Shown here piece after piece: positions 57,153 to 64,000 of a stretch of DNA of 64,000 bases. The DNA is from Streptomyces antnestii. GTDB taxonomy: Bacteria > Actinomycetota > Actinomycetes > Streptomycetales > Streptomycetaceae. The stretch lies in NCBI RefSeq assembly GCF_004005495.1, contig NZ_RZYA01000004.1:310001-374000 (forward strand), in the 5' to 3' direction. Each line of letters begins with the position of its first letter. Positions within the stretch are counted from its first letter, which is position 1. Position numbers and translations under genes: made by a program. Below the pieces are notes generated by a model. It was not told the DNA's origin. It saw nothing but the letters and a program-made list of their open reading frames with translations, and searched no databases.

Positions 57153-58688
57153 TCAGCCCAGGTCACCGTCGGCCGTGCGCTCCGCGAGGCGCACCAGCGT
57201 ACGGACCGCGGAACCGGTGCCGCCCTTGGGCGTGTAGCCGAACGGGCCGGCCTCGTTGAAGGCCGGGCCCGCGATGTCGAGGTGGGCCCACGTGATGCCC
57301 TCGCCGACGAACTCCTGCAGGAACAGACCGGCCACCAGGCCGCCGCCCATGCGCTCGCCCATGTTGGCGATGTCGGCGGTCGGGGAGTCCATGCCCTTGC
57401 GCAGGTCGGACGGGAGCGGCATCGGCCAGGACGGCTCGCCGACCTCCTCGGCGACCTCGTGGATCGACGTACGGAAAGCGTCGTCGTTCGCCATGATGCC
57501 GAACGTGCGGTTGCCGAGCGCCAGCATCATGGCGCCGGTCAGGGTCGCCACGTCGACGATCGCGTCCGGGGTCTCCTCGGAGGCCTTGGCGATCGCGTCG
57601 GCCAGGACCAGGCGGCCCTCGGCGTCCGTGTTCAGGACCTCGACGGTCTTGCCCGAGTACATGCGCAGGACGTCGCCGGGGCGGGTGGCCGTGCCCGACG
57701 GCATGTTCTCGGCGAGCGCCAGCCAGCCGGTGACGTTCACGGCGAGCTTGAGGCGGGCCGCGGTGACGACGGCGGCGAACACGGCGGCGGCGCCGGCCAT
57801 GTCGCACTTCATCGTCTCGTTGTGACCGGCCGGCTTGAGGGAGATGCCGCCCGAGTCGTACGTGATGCCCTTGCCGACGAAGGCGAGGTGCTTGTCCGCC
57901 TTGGACGACGTGTAGGAGAGCTTCACCAGGCGCGGCGGGGCCTCCGAGCCGGCGCCGACGCCGAGGATGCCGCCGAAGCCGCCCTTGGTGAGCGCCTTCT
58001 CGTCGAGGACCTGCACCTTGATGCCGTGCTCCTTGGCCGCGGCCGAGGCGACCGCGGCGAAGGCCTCGGGGTCGAGGTCGTTCGGCGGGGTGTTGACCAG
58101 GTCACGGGCGCGGTTGAGCTCCTCGGTCACCGCGAGGGCGCGCTCCACGGCGGCCTTGAAGGCCTTGTCGCGGGGCTTGGTGCCGAGCAGGGCGACCTCG
58201 GCGAGCGGCGCCTTGCCGTTGCCATTGCCGTTGCCGCCGTTCCCCTTGTACGCGTCGAAGGAGTACGCGCCGAGCAGGGCGCCCTCCGCGATCGCACCGG
58301 CGTCACCGGAGTCCTCGATGGGCAGCGCGAACGCGGCCTTCTTCGAGCCGGCCAGCGCGCGGGCGGCAACGCCGGCGGCGCGGCGCAGGGCCTCGGCGTC
58401 GTACGTCTCGTCCTTCTCGGGCACCGGACCGAGACCGACGGCGAGGACCACGGGGGCCTTGAAGCCGGACGGGGCGGGCAGCTTCGTCACCTCACCCTCA
58501 CCGCCGCTGGCGCCGAGGGTCTCCAGGACGGCGGCGAGCTTGCCGTCGTAGCCCTTGTCCACGGTCTCCGCGCCGGGGGCGAGGACCAGGTTCCCGGACT
58601 TGGATCCAGGCCCCTTCGCCACACCCACGACGATCGCGTCGGCACGCAGGCCGGACGCGGCGGCGGTGCTGAGAGTCAGAGCAGTCAC
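57153..58688 (-). CDS. pepA: leucyl aminopeptidase (M17)
   Basis: A 511-residue cytoplasmic metallo-exopeptidase that removes N-terminal residues. It is read from GTG 58688. The N-terminal half is a macro-like domain (FKAPVVLAVGLGP region); the C-terminal catalytic part has the two-metal and active-site motifs GKGITYDSGGISLKP, MKCDMAGAAAVFAA, and NTDAEGRLVLADAI with the catalytic Arg. An odd small insert in the middle (GNGGNGNGNGKAPLAEV) is Gly/Asn-rich and of simple sequence. It follows cobS on the same strand, 127 bases apart. Confidence 0.97.
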   Translation of the reverse strand: MTALTLSTAAASGLRADAIVVGVAKGPGSKSGNLVLAPGAETVDKGYDGKLAAVLETLGASGGEGEVTKLPAPSGFKAPVVLAVGLGPVPEKDETYDAEALRRAAGVAARALAGSKKAAFALPIEDSGDAGAIAEGALLGAYSFDAYKGNGGNGNGNGKAPLAEVALLGTKPRDKAFKAAVERALAVTEELNRARDLVNTPPNDLDPEAFAAVASAAAKEHGIKVQVLDEKALTKGGFGGILGVGAGSEAPPRLVKLSYTSSKADKHLAFVGKGITYDSGGISLKPAGHNETMKCDMAGAAAVFAAVVTAARLKLAVNVTGWLALAENMPSGTATRPGDVLRMYSGKTVEVLNTDAEGRLVLADAIAKASEETPDAIVDVATLTGAMMLALGNRTFGIMANDDAFRTSIHEVAEEVGEPSWPMPLPSDLRKGMDSPTADIANMGERMGGGLVAGLFLQEFVGEGITWAHLDIAGPAFNEAGPFGYTPKGGTGSAVRTLVRLAERTADGDLG

Positions 58689-58814
58689 GGTGGTGAGGTC
58701 CCTACTTTCATGGTGTCTGAAGGAGTGCTGACGGGCCGTGGGGTGTATGGCCCCTGAGGGAGCCTACGCCCGTGGCCGCGGCCTTGCGCCGCACGGTGCG
58801 TGCCCGCAGCGCGG

Positions 58815-59597
58815 TCAGCCGAAGGTGAGCACGACGAGGGCCGCCGTGGCGGCGGTCTCGGCGACGCCCCCGAAGACGTCGCCGGTCACCCCGCCGAAGC
58901 GGCGTACGCAGTGACGCAGCAGGAGTTCGGCCGCGCAGCAGGCCAGGGCGGCGGCCGCGGCGCCGCGCACGGCGCCGTACGCCGAACCGGTGGCGGCCCC
59001 CGCGGCGGCGGCCACGCACCCGGTCACGACGGCGGCGAGCAGCGCCCCGCGCACCGGCACCGTCCCGGCGACGGCCGCGCCCAGGCCCTCGGGCCGGGCC
59101 GGCGGGACACCGGCGCGCGAGGCCAGGGTGAGCGCGAGCCGGGCGGCGAGCGCCGAGACGATGGCGGCGAGCGCGCCGCGCAGCCACGACTCGGCGTACA
59201 GCTCGGTGAGCGCGGCGACCTGGGCGAGCAGCGCGAGCACAAGCGTGATGACGCCGAACGGGCCGATGTCCGACTGCTTCATGATGCGCAGCGCGTCCTC
59301 GGCCGGCTTGCCGCTGCCGAGTCCGTCGGCGGTGTCGGCGAGCCCGTCCAGATGCAGGCCCCGGGTGAGCGCCGCCGGGACGCTCACGCTCGCCACGGCG
59401 GCGAGCAGCGGTCCTGACCCGAGGAGCGTCAGGGCGGCGCCGAGCGCGGCGGCGGCCAGGCCCACGACGAGCCCGGCGGCGGGGGCGCAGAGCATTCCGG
59501 CGCGGGCCGCCTCGCGGTCCCAGCGGGTGACCTTGACCGGGAGCACGGTGAGGGTGCCGAACGCGAAGCGGAGGCCGTCGGCCGGGGTAGCGGGCAT
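58815..59597 (-). CDS. cobS: adenosylcobinamide-GDP ribazoletransferase (cobalamin synthase)
   Basis: A 260-residue membrane enzyme that joins the nucleotide loop in vitamin B12 assembly. Motifs are FAFGTLTVLPVK at the start and ALTRGLHLDGLADTADGLGS, the substrate-binding Asp-rich region. Five or six membrane spans cover the remainder, with an Ala-rich tail. It makes adenosylcobalamin with alpha-ribazole made by CobT, whose gene lies 3.5 kb away on the same strand. Other B12 genes are outside this window. Confidence 0.95.
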   Translation of the reverse strand: MPATPADGLRFAFGTLTVLPVKVTRWDREAARAGMLCAPAAGLVVGLAAAALGAALTLLGSGPLLAAVASVSVPAALTRGLHLDGLADTADGLGSGKPAEDALRIMKQSDIGPFGVITLVLALLAQVAALTELYAESWLRGALAAIVSALAARLALTLASRAGVPPARPEGLGAAVAGTVPVRGALLAAVVTGCVAAAAGAATGSAYGAVRGAAAAALACCAAELLLRHCVRRFGGVTGDVFGGVAETAATAALVVLTFG

Positions 59598-59664
59598 CCG
59601 GGCAGGCTACCCAAGGGGTCCACCACGGCGGGCGGCGCCCGTGCCACGGCGGCAGGATGGCCGC

Positions 59665-60420
59665 ATGGGTCACTGGTGGTACCGGAACATCGTCGAACCG
59701 GGGAAGCTGCCGCTCCTGCTCGCCCTCGCCGCGTTCCTGCTGACGTTCCTGGTGACGCGTACGATCACGCGCCTCATCCGCGCGGGCCGCGGGCCCTTCC
59801 GGAACGTCACTCCGGGCGGCATGCACATCCACCATGTCGTGCCCGGCGTCATCCTCACCGTCATCGGCGGCTTCGGTGCGGTCGGCAGCGGCCTGTACGG
59901 GGTCGCCGCCTCCGTCTGCGCGGTGATCTTCGGGATCGGGGCGGGCCTGGTCCTCGACGAGTTCGCGCTGATCCTGCACCTCGCCGACGTCTACTGGAGC
60001 GAACAGGGCCGGCAGAGCGTCGAGGTGGTGGTTCTCGCGGCGGCCCTCGGCCTGCTCGTCCTCAGCGGCTTCTCGCCGCTCGGCGTGAACGACGTGACGG
60101 GACACGAGGAGCAGGGCCGCGGCACCGCGATCCTCACGCTCCTGGTCAACTTCGCGTTCGTCGTCCTGGCCATGCTCAAGGGGAAGCCCCGCCTGGCGAT
60201 CGTCGGTGTGCTCGTGCCGTTCGTCGCGCTGTTCGGGGCCGTCCGGCTCGCGCGGCCCGGCTCGGCGTGGGCCAGGCGCTGGTACCGGCGGCGCCCCAAG
60301 GCCCGGGCCAGATCACGGCTGCGCGCCTATCGCCACGACCGGCGCTGGGCACGGATCGGCCGGGGCTTCCAGGACCTCATCGGGGGCACGCCCGACCCGG
60401 AGCGCTCGACCACCCGGTGA
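59665..60420 (+). CDS. conserved integral membrane protein
   Basis: A 251-residue membrane protein of unknown function. ATG 59665 (MGHWWYRNIVEPGK) was chosen as the only well-placed start. Five membrane helices are visible at about 16-34, 58-78, 80-100, 120-140 and 160-195. A conserved-looking MHIHHVVPGVIL in the second span could bind a metal. The C-terminal 50 residues are strongly basic and cytoplasmic. The last 94 bases overlap the end of the rhomboid-like gene on the other strand. Confidence 0.82.
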   Translation: MGHWWYRNIVEPGKLPLLLALAAFLLTFLVTRTITRLIRAGRGPFRNVTPGGMHIHHVVPGVILTVIGGFGAVGSGLYGVAASVCAVIFGIGAGLVLDEFALILHLADVYWSEQGRQSVEVVVLAAALGLLVLSGFSPLGVNDVTGHEEQGRGTAILTLLVNFAFVVLAMLKGKPRLAIVGVLVPFVALFGAVRLARPGSAWARRWYRRRPKARARSRLRAYRHDRRWARIGRGFQDLIGGTPDPERSTTR

Positions 60421-61106
60421 CGCGCGGCACCCCGGAGCCGTAAGGCGCTCCGTGCCGGCAGGGCCGCGCCGGCGAGGAGGACCGCGCCGGCGAGGAGGAC
60501 CGCGGCGATCGCCGCCAGATGCTCCTTGCCCGCGAGGTTCGGCCTCATGACCGCCTCCGCCACCATGACGGCGACCACCAGGGACGCCGTCCACCGGGCG
60601 CGGTGACGCCAGCACACGTACACGGCGAGCCCCACGACGGCCGCCGACGGGCCCGTGTCGACGATCCGCGCGTCCGACGCGGTCAGCCCGAGCGGTCCGT
60701 CGGGGCCGAGGGCGATGCCCACGCGCGCGTAGAGGGTGCCGGCGAGTGTGGCGGCGTACCCGAGGGTGAGCGTCGTCCAGCGGCCGAGGCAGATCTCGGC
60801 GACGCCGAACACGATCAGGATCTGCGCGAGCGCGCCCCACACGGGCAGGTCGAGCGCGGGCACGAAGAGGGACAGCGGGGTGCGCACCAGGGACAGCCAC
60901 AGCGGGTCGTCGGCCCGCACGGAGCCGACGTCCTGCACGAACTGATAGCCCCAGGGCTGGTTCTGGGCGTACTGGAACAGGGCCGTCAGCAGGACCGCGC
61001 CGAGCGTCAGCGGCACCGCGCGCCACTTCCGGGTGACGAGGGTCGTGCGCACCGTCGACCGCAGCGGGCCCCACTCGGCGCGGGCCAGGGCGGCCGGGGA
61101 TCTCAC
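60327..61106 (-). CDS. rhomboid-like membrane protein
   Basis: A 259-residue membrane protein read from GTG 61106, which overlaps the stop of the MprF-like gene as GTGA. Six hydrophobic helices are seen, in the order of a rhomboid fold: VPLTLGAVLLTALFQYAQ, VWGALAQILIVFGVAEICLG, TLTLGYAATLAGTLYARVG, then three more. The rhomboid protease Gly-x-Ser and His are not evident: the fourth helix has DTGPSAAVVGL, where a Ser might serve. It is therefore called rhomboid-like, and activity is doubtful. The coupling suggests work with the MprF-like protein. Its last 31 codons overlap an opposite gene. Confidence 0.75.
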   Translation of the reverse strand: MRSPAALARAEWGPLRSTVRTTLVTRKWRAVPLTLGAVLLTALFQYAQNQPWGYQFVQDVGSVRADDPLWLSLVRTPLSLFVPALDLPVWGALAQILIVFGVAEICLGRWTTLTLGYAATLAGTLYARVGIALGPDGPLGLTASDARIVDTGPSAAVVGLAVYVCWRHRARWTASLVVAVMVAEAVMRPNLAGKEHLAAIAAVLLAGAVLLAGAALPARSALRLRGAARHRVVERSGSGVPPMRSWKPRPIRAQRRSWR

Positions 61107-62878
61107 GGGCGCGGCTCCAGATGTCGGCGGTGCATCCAGTTCGGCAGGCCCGGTGCTTCCAGGAAGCCCTCGGCGCGGGCGGAGGCGAGCCCGATCCGCG
61201 GCAGGTCGGCGCTCTTCTCGAAGAGGAGGAAGCGCGGTTCCCAGATGGGCCGGTACTTCGCGTTGGCGCGGTAGAGGGATTCGATCTGCCACCACCGTGA
61301 GAAGAAGCTGAGCAGCGAGCGCCACAGGCGCAGCACCGGGCCCGCGCCGAGTCGCGAGCCACGTTCGAAGACCGAGCGGAACATCGCGAAGTTGAGCGAC
61401 ACCTGTGTGATGCCGATCTCCTTGGCCCGCTGGAGGAGTTCGATGACCATGAACTCCATCAGCCCGTTCTCGGCGTCCCTGTCACGCCGCATCAGATCGA
61501 GCGAAAGACCCTGCGGCCCCCAGGGGACAAAGGACAGTACGGCCTTCAACTCGCCCTGGGCGTCCGTGCATTCGAGCATCACGCACCGCCCGTCTGCGGG
61601 GTCGCCGAGCCGCCCGAGCGCCATCGAGAAGCCGCGCTCGGTCGCCCCGGCCCGCCAGTCGTCGGCGCGCTGGAGCAGGACCGCCATCTCGTCGTCCGGG
61701 ATGTCCTCGTGGCGCCGGATCCCCACCTGGTAGCCCGCGCGCCCGACCCGGTTGTAGGCCTGCCGGACGGTGCGCATCGCCCGCCCTTCCAGGGTGAAGT
61801 CCGCGGTCTCGACGATGGCTTCGTCGCCCAGTTCGAGGGCGTCGAAACCGTGCCGGGCGTAGATGGTGCCGGCCTCCTCGCTCGCGCCCATCACGGCGGG
61901 GATCCAGCCGTGTTCGCGTGCCTCCACGAGCCAGGGCTCGATCGCGCCCGGCCAGGCCTCGGGGTCGCCGATGGGGTCGCCCGACGCGAGCGAGACCCCG
62001 CCGACGACGCGGTACGCGACCGCCGCCTTGGCCGTCGGCGACCACACCACGCTCTTCTCGCGGCGCAGCGCGAAGTAGCCGAGCGAGTCCCGGTCGCCGC
62101 CCTTGTCGAGCAGCGCGCGCAGCTTCGCCTCGTCGTCGGGGGTGAGCGGGTCGACGGCCTTGCGGGAGCGGAACGCGGCGTACACGACGGCGAGCAGGAG
62201 GAGGGTGCTGAGGATGTTGATGACGACGTTGACCCAGTTCGGCGTGGTGATGTACGGGTACTTGGACTCGTCGGTCGCGACCGAGATGAGCCGCAGGGTG
62301 CCGTAGCGCCAGCGCTCCAGGAACGTCGAGTGGTCCTCGCCGTGCGCTTCGTTGGTGACCGTCACGAGGAACGTCGCGAACAGGGACGTCACGAGGAGAC
62401 CCCCGAGCCCGACCACGGCCGCCAGTTTCGCGTTCGAGCGGTCGCCCTTGGCGTAGAACTCGCGGCGCCCGAGCAGCAGCGCGGCGACGAAGGCGGCGGT
62501 CAGGACGAGGGAGATCCAGTTCTGCGCGTACCGGCGCACCTCGGGGAAGAACATCACGAGGGCGAACAGGATGAGGAAGAGCCCGCTGAGGACGAGATTG
62601 AGGATCCACGCGGCGCGCTTGCGGCGGCGCATCGTGATCGCCAGGAACCAGGTGAAGACACCGGAGGCGAAGCCGGCCGTCAGCAGGTAGGGGGTGAAGT
62701 AGTCGTTGGTGTTGTGCCGTTGCAGGTCCTGGCCGAGGGAGACCCATACGGCGCTGAGGAAGTTGACGAACGTGACGACCCGCAGGTACCAGACGGTGAA
62801 AGCCGCCGCCCGTTTCGTGGTGGGGGTGGAGGTGTGCGGGCGGCGCGAGGGTGGAGAGGTCGTCTGGTCAGCTGCCAT
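61103..62878 (-). CDS. MprF-like phosphatidylglycerol lysyltransferase-domain protein
   Basis: A 591-residue membrane protein. Six or seven helices form the first 225 residues (VWYLRVVTFVNFLSAVWVSL, TAGFASGVFTWFLAITM and others). The C-terminal 330 residues are the DUF2156/GNAT-like aminoacyl-PG synthase domain, with SPTAKAAVAYRVVGGVSLAS, GDPIGDPEAWPGAIEPWLVE, YNRVGRAGYQVGIRRHEDIP and KEIGITQVSLNFAMFRSVF. MprF-type proteins add Lys or Ala to phosphatidylglycerol and lower negative surface charge. No flippase-type long N-terminus is seen, as in LysX-like short forms. It is translationally coupled to the rhomboid-like gene. Confidence 0.92.
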   Translation of the reverse strand: MAADQTTSPPSRRPHTSTPTTKRAAAFTVWYLRVVTFVNFLSAVWVSLGQDLQRHNTNDYFTPYLLTAGFASGVFTWFLAITMRRRKRAAWILNLVLSGLFLILFALVMFFPEVRRYAQNWISLVLTAAFVAALLLGRREFYAKGDRSNAKLAAVVGLGGLLVTSLFATFLVTVTNEAHGEDHSTFLERWRYGTLRLISVATDESKYPYITTPNWVNVVINILSTLLLLAVVYAAFRSRKAVDPLTPDDEAKLRALLDKGGDRDSLGYFALRREKSVVWSPTAKAAVAYRVVGGVSLASGDPIGDPEAWPGAIEPWLVEAREHGWIPAVMGASEEAGTIYARHGFDALELGDEAIVETADFTLEGRAMRTVRQAYNRVGRAGYQVGIRRHEDIPDDEMAVLLQRADDWRAGATERGFSMALGRLGDPADGRCVMLECTDAQGELKAVLSFVPWGPQGLSLDLMRRDRDAENGLMEFMVIELLQRAKEIGITQVSLNFAMFRSVFERGSRLGAGPVLRLWRSLLSFFSRWWQIESLYRANAKYRPIWEPRFLLFEKSADLPRIGLASARAEGFLEAPGLPNWMHRRHLEPRP

Positions 62879-62942
62879 AGGCAGGGAGCATATGGGGTGA
62901 TTTGTTCATCTTTGTCGGGGCGCGACGTTCGGGCCACGCAAA

Positions 62943-62991
62943 AGCCGCAGGCGCGTCCGCTTGGTGCGTGTATGGATGCGTCTGCGGCTTG
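62943..62991. terminator. hairpin of a Streptomyces-type repeated intergenic element
   Basis: aagccgcaggcgc (62943-62955) pairs over 13 positions with 62979-62991, with one G-T pair, around a 23-base loop. The stretch from here to the cobT hairpin resembles a sequence I recall as recurring between genes in many Streptomyces genomes. Confidence 0.55.
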
Positions 62992-63016
62992 TGTGGGGTT
63001 GCTCGCGCAGTTCCCC

Positions 63017-63057
63017 GCGCCCCTTAAGGGGTCTCCGGCAGCCCCCTAAAGGGGCGC
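63017..63057 (-). terminator. hairpin overlapping the cobT stop
   Basis: A 15-bp stem with one mismatch (63017-63031 with 63043-63057) contains the cobT stop codon in its right arm. The segment gcgccccttaagggg is the left arm. It probably ends cobT transcription directly at the gene end. Confidence 0.75.
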
Positions 63058-64000
63058 CTCGGGCAGTTCCGCCGCCAGTGCGGCAGCCGCCTGTACCAGT
63101 GGCAGGGCGAGCAGTGCCCCCGCTCCCTCGCCCACCGTCACGCCCTGGTCGAGGAGCGGTTCCATCGCCATCCGGTCGAGCGCCTTCGCCTGCGCCGGCT
63201 CCCCGCTCGCCTGGCCCGCGAGCCACCAGTCCGGCGCCCGGAACGCGACCCGCTGCCCGACGAGCGCGCACGCCGCCGACACGACGCCGTCCAGGATCAC
63301 CGGCGTACGCCGCACCGCGCACTGCAGCAGGAACCCGGTCGCGGCCGCGAGATCCGCGCCGCCCACCGCCGCGAGCAGCGCCAGCTGGTCGCCCAGTACG
63401 GGCCTGGCCCGCCGCAGCGCGTCCCGCACCGCCGCGCACTTGCGCATCCACGCCAGGTCGTCGATCGGGGAGCCGCCGCGCCCGGTCACCACGGACGCGT
63501 CCGTCCCGCACAGCGCGGCGATCAGCGTCGAGGCCGCCGTCGTCCCGCCGACGCTCAGATCGCCGAGCACCACCAGGTCCGTGCCGGAGTCCGCCTCCTC
63601 GTCGGCGACGGCCATACCCGCGCGGAACGCGGCCTCCGCCTCCTCGGCGGTCAGCGCGTCCTCGATGTCGATGCGCCCGGACGACCTGCGCACCCGGTGC
63701 CCCGCGACCTCGGCGGGCAGCTCCTCGGGATCGCAGTCCAGCGACATGTCGACGATCCGCACCGGAACGCCCAGGCGCCGCGCGAGGATCGCCGACGCGC
63801 TGCCGCCCTCGACCGCCTGCCGTACGAGTGCCGCGGCACCGCCGGCCGGCCGCGCCGACACCCCGAGATCGGCCACCCCGTGGTCACCGGCGAACAGCAC
63901 CACGCGAGGCCGCTCCAGCGGCTTGACCGGCACCGAGGCCTGGGCGGCCGACAGCCACTCGCCCAGCTCGTCGAGGCGGCCGAGCGCGCCGGGCGGCACG
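63046..64000 (-). CDS. cobT: nicotinate-nucleotide-dimethylbenzimidazole phosphoribosyltransferase, N-terminus beyond the window
   Basis: The last 318 residues of CobT; about 30-40 residues are missing because the gene runs off the window end. It makes alpha-ribazole phosphate for the lower ligand of B12. Motifs are PPGALGRLDELGEWLSAAQ, VVLFAGDHGVADLGVSA, DLVVLGDLSVGGTTAASTLI and GVTVGEGAGALLALPLVQ, where the Glu is the catalytic base. GTG 63999 is in the middle of the conserved start segment, so it is probably not the real start. The product works with CobS from the gene at 58.8-59.6 kb. Confidence 0.95.
   Translation of the reverse strand, partial: VPPGALGRLDELGEWLSAAQASVPVKPLERPRVVLFAGDHGVADLGVSARPAGGAAALVRQAVEGGSASAILARRLGVPVRIVDMSLDCDPEELPAEVAGHRVRRSSGRIDIEDALTAEEAEAAFRAGMAVADEEADSGTDLVVLGDLSVGGTTAASTLIAALCGTDASVVTGRGGSPIDDLAWMRKCAAVRDALRRARPVLGDQLALLAAVGGADLAAATGFLLQCAVRRTPVILDGVVSAACALVGQRVAFRAPDWWLAGQASGEPAQAKALDRMAMEPLLDQGVTVGEGAGALLALPLVQAAAALAAELPEAPL

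Noticed and set aside
60313..61362. Alternative minus-strand frame overlapping the rhomboid-like gene
   Set aside because: It lacks hydrophobic helices and is Arg/Pro-rich, while the chosen frame has ordered membrane spans and a GTGA overlap with its neighbour.

Overview
The window is a 64 kb piece of a high-GC actinomycete chromosome, almost certainly Streptomyces. The signs are about 72% GC with third-position GC bias, many GTG starts behind GGAGG-type ribosome sites, a eukaryote-type glutamine synthetase II next to a GlnRII-like regulator, twin-arginine and Sec-exported glycosidases, and conserved Streptomyces proteins. From memory, the gene order matches the Streptomyces coelicolor core region from about SCO2174 (cobT) to SCO2228 (alpha-glucosidase). 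It reads as conserved core chromosome with a few accessory insertions. I see no phage, transposase, CRISPR array, rRNA or tRNA.

Layout. 1-7.6 kb, plus strand: starch and maltodextrin use, with the end of an alpha-glucosidase, a secreted alpha-amylase and a 1779-aa double-GH13 pullulanase, each followed by a strong hairpin. 7.6-10.4 kb: a three-gene unit (ferritin-like di-iron protein, flavin/2Fe-2S reductase, TetR) with a palindromic operator in front. 10.5-21.4 kb: a membrane protein with a sigma-factor-like N-terminus, a tyrosine phosphatase, a Tat-exported GH89 enzyme, a lipoprotein, a DUF1996 protein, a two-component system and an NAD-dependent epimerase. 21.5-30 kb: nitrogen assimilation, with glnRII, a 39-residue micro-gene, glnII with a GlnR-type box, an ArsC-like protein, small conserved genes, and glnA with a near-perfect GlnR box.

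30-33.7 kb: RDD protein, DUF4191 protein, lipA and lipB. 33.9-46 kb: an NsdA-like TPR regulator, a translationally coupled GH20-GH29 glycosidase pair, an FAD oxidoreductase, a PGRP amidase, a divergent SDR/TetR pair, a PP2C phosphatase and an acetyltransferase. 46-49.8 kb: a TIGR01777 epimerase, a DUF4240 protein and a WYL regulator/VOC pair. The 3' end of the WYL gene is present in three tandem 176-bp units. 49.8-57 kb: aceE, a GntR regulator, the lipoyl acyltransferase E2 and lpdA. 57-64 kb: leucyl aminopeptidase, cobS, membrane proteins, an MprF-like lysyltransferase and the end of cobT.

How the parts fit. Lipoate synthesis (lipA, lipB) lies on the same 25 kb as the lipoyl-dependent dehydrogenase parts (aceE, E2, lpdA). 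The two glutamine synthetases both carry upstream boxes of the GlnR type. Extracellular amylase and pullulanase would supply maltodextrins to the cytoplasmic alpha-glucosidase. GH89, GH20 and GH29 enzymes point to use of amino-sugar and fucosylated glycans. The most unusual items are the triplicated gene end, a 25-bp duplication between two convergent stop codons, the micro-gene beside glnII, the sigma-like membrane protein, a GH20 enzyme with Glu-Glu where Asp-Glu is expected, and the operator-linked di-iron/reductase/TetR unit. Family assignments come from reading motifs, not from database searches.
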